Shown here piece after piece: positions 63,193-64,000 of a DNA stretch of 64,000 bases; position 1 is the stretch's first letter; the number at the start of each line of letters is the position of its first letter. The DNA lies in the NCBI GenBank assembly GCA_900319485.1, contig ONOQ01000015.1:1-64000 (forward strand). Direction: 5' to 3'. The position numbers and the translations under genes are program-made. The notes under the pieces were generated by a model. It saw only the letters and a list, made by a program, of their open reading frames with translations, searched no databases and was not told where the DNA came from. This DNA is from an uncultured Bacteroidales bacterium (GTDB lineage Bacteria; Bacteroidota; Bacteroidia; Bacteroidales; UBA932).

Positions 63193-63867
63193 CTAGCTAT
63201 CCGGCAGGATAGCAAGGATAGATTCAACTGCCCTTACCTTATCTCCAACCTTCACTTTAACATCGGCTTCAAGAGGGACAAAAAGGTCTATCCTGGAGCC
63301 GAATTTTATTACTCCGCACTGGTCTCCGCGGTACTCTATCTTTCCGGGCTCTGAGTAGCACACTATACGGCGGGCGAAAGTACCTGCAATCTGTTTGAAG
63401 AATACGGAGCCGTATTCGTTTTCCATACAGGAGGACGAGTGCTCATTGAGTTCCGACGCTTTTTCGTGGAAGGCCAGGATGTATTTTCCGGGGTGGTACT
63501 GGTAATAGGTTACCCTGCCGGTTATGGGCCAGAAGTTGCAGTGTACGTCGAAGAAATCCATATATACGGATATCTGGATGCACTCCTTCTTGAGGAACTC
63601 TTTCTCAAAGACCTTGTCCACAATAACCACCTTTCCGTCGGCTACGGAGGTTACCAGCCTGTGATTCCCTTCATCCGGGGCGTTCCTGTTGGGAACCCTG
63701 AAGAACCAGGTGATGAATATCATAAACACCACCATAACGGCGCACAGGGGGATGCTGATCCACAGGATGGGGATGAAACGCGCTGCAAGGAAAATGAGTA
63801 CCGCGCAGATGCACCAGGAGGTCAGGATTGTTCCGTAGGAATCTTCATCAATTTTGATCCACTTCAT
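63193..63867 (-). CDS. psd: Phosphatidylserine decarboxylase family protein
   Basis: The 224-aa protein is a short Psd: two N-terminal membrane segments (IVLTSWCICAVLIFLAARFI-like start and VMVVFMIFITWFFRVPNRN), VYMDFFDVHCNFWPITGRV with active-site His, and IKFGSRIDLFVP, whose G-S bond is the self-cleavage site that makes the pyruvoyl group. It converts phosphatidylserine to phosphatidylethanolamine at the membrane. It lies directly downstream of cdsA, forming a phospholipid pair. Confidence 0.93.
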   Translation of the reverse strand: MKWIKIDEDSYGTILTSWCICAVLIFLAARFIPILWISIPLCAVMVVFMIFITWFFRVPNRNAPDEGNHRLVTSVADGKVVIVDKVFEKEFLKKECIQISVYMDFFDVHCNFWPITGRVTYYQYHPGKYILAFHEKASELNEHSSSCMENEYGSVFFKQIAGTFARRIVCYSEPGKIEYRGDQCGVIKFGSRIDLFVPLEADVKVKVGDKVRAVESILAILPDS

Positions 63868-63871
63868 AGCC

Positions 63872-64000
63872 TTAGACTAATTCAAATAAAAGAAGGTAAA
63901 TATAACCGGCGGGAATGGCGAACAGGGCGCTGTCAAAACGGTCCATGAGGCCGCCGTGGCCGGGAATGAGGTTTCCGGAGTCCTTGATGCCTGCGGCGCG
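63872..64000 (-). CDS. cdsA: Phosphatidate cytidylyltransferase CdsA, C-terminal end
   Basis: The last 42 codons of a minus-strand gene run off the window edge. They read [20 protein letters not shown] then [20 protein letters not shown], the conserved CdsA signature (K-D-x-x..PGHGG-x-x-DR-x-D) and last membrane segment. CdsA makes CDP-diacylglycerol from phosphatidate and CTP, the precursor for the product of psd next to it. Confidence 0.93.
   Translation of the reverse strand, partial: RAAGIKDSGNLIPGHGGLMDRFDSALFAIPAGYIYLLLFELV

Overview
The window looks like a piece of chromosome from a member of the Bacteroidota, most likely an uncultured gut- or rumen-type Bacteroidales. The evidence is many promoter -7 boxes of the form TAnnTTTG just upstream of genes, a GH97 glycosidase, a SusD-family lipoprotein, a TamA-like lipoprotein (TamL type), GIN-domain and DUF3467 proteins, a PPi-type phosphofructokinase and a flavo-diiron protein typical of anaerobes. 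Coding density is high; many neighbours overlap by 1-4 nt, and four convergent pairs overlap at their 3' ends.

Layout. 0-2.6 kb: 3' part of a GH97 glycosidase, an unexplained block with inverted repeats, tRNA-Cys and a DUF389 membrane protein. 2.7-7.7 kb: flavo-diiron protein facing a minus-strand run (rmuC, HI0933-like flavoprotein, small DUF45 metallopeptidase, CNNM/CorC-type protein). 7.8-12.7 kb: plus-strand run serB, ThrE-like exporter, SDR protein, DUF3467, KdsC-type phosphatase, maf. 12.7-17.3 kb: minus-strand UvrD helicase, gene remnants, a secreted unknown and a serpin lipoprotein. 17.4-25.5 kb: valS, thioesterase, tatA, tatC, ABC-F ATPase, GIN-domain protein and M19 dipeptidase, ending at a perfect 20-bp hairpin. 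25.5-31.7 kb: cinA, a divergent PyrD-like protein, an XRE regulator, queA, an acyltransferase and a Ca/Na antiporter. 31.7-37.5 kb: a coupled four-gene set, lipoprotein / M6 protease / lipoprotein / M6 protease, which looks like a duplicated two-gene cassette. 37.5-47.9 kb: rlmD, an envelope protein, a frameshifted lipoprotein, a GNAT protein, rarA, a frameshifted tamL, a SpeA-type decarboxylase and a TrmH-family methylase. 47.1-51.1 kb: an island of short hairpin repeats around a GIY-YIG nuclease gene, a lipocalin-like/SusD fusion and an outer-membrane protein. 51.1-56 kb: a GH13 amylase with a frameshift, PPi-type phosphofructokinase and ligA carrying a palindromic element in its last codons. 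56-64 kb: YihY, RelA/SpoT, an Ig-like lipoprotein, an outer-membrane protein and a disrupted ispG; then psd and the end of cdsA on the minus strand.

The most unusual signals are these. (1) The heptamer ATCGGCC / GGCCGAT is strongly over-represented (about 90 copies by eye, both orientations, inside genes), with gaps over envelope genes and the 47.8-51.2 kb repeat island. (2) A GIY-YIG gene is embedded in a hairpin-repeat family with paired stem changes, three copies lying between its likely promoter and its start codon. (3) The M6 protease/lipoprotein cassette is duplicated. (4) A palindromic element is read as the C-terminus of LigA. (5) Four genes are each out of frame by a net +1 nt, which must be separated from assembly or sequencing error. 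All functional calls rest on reading the translated sequence and on family knowledge; no search was run.
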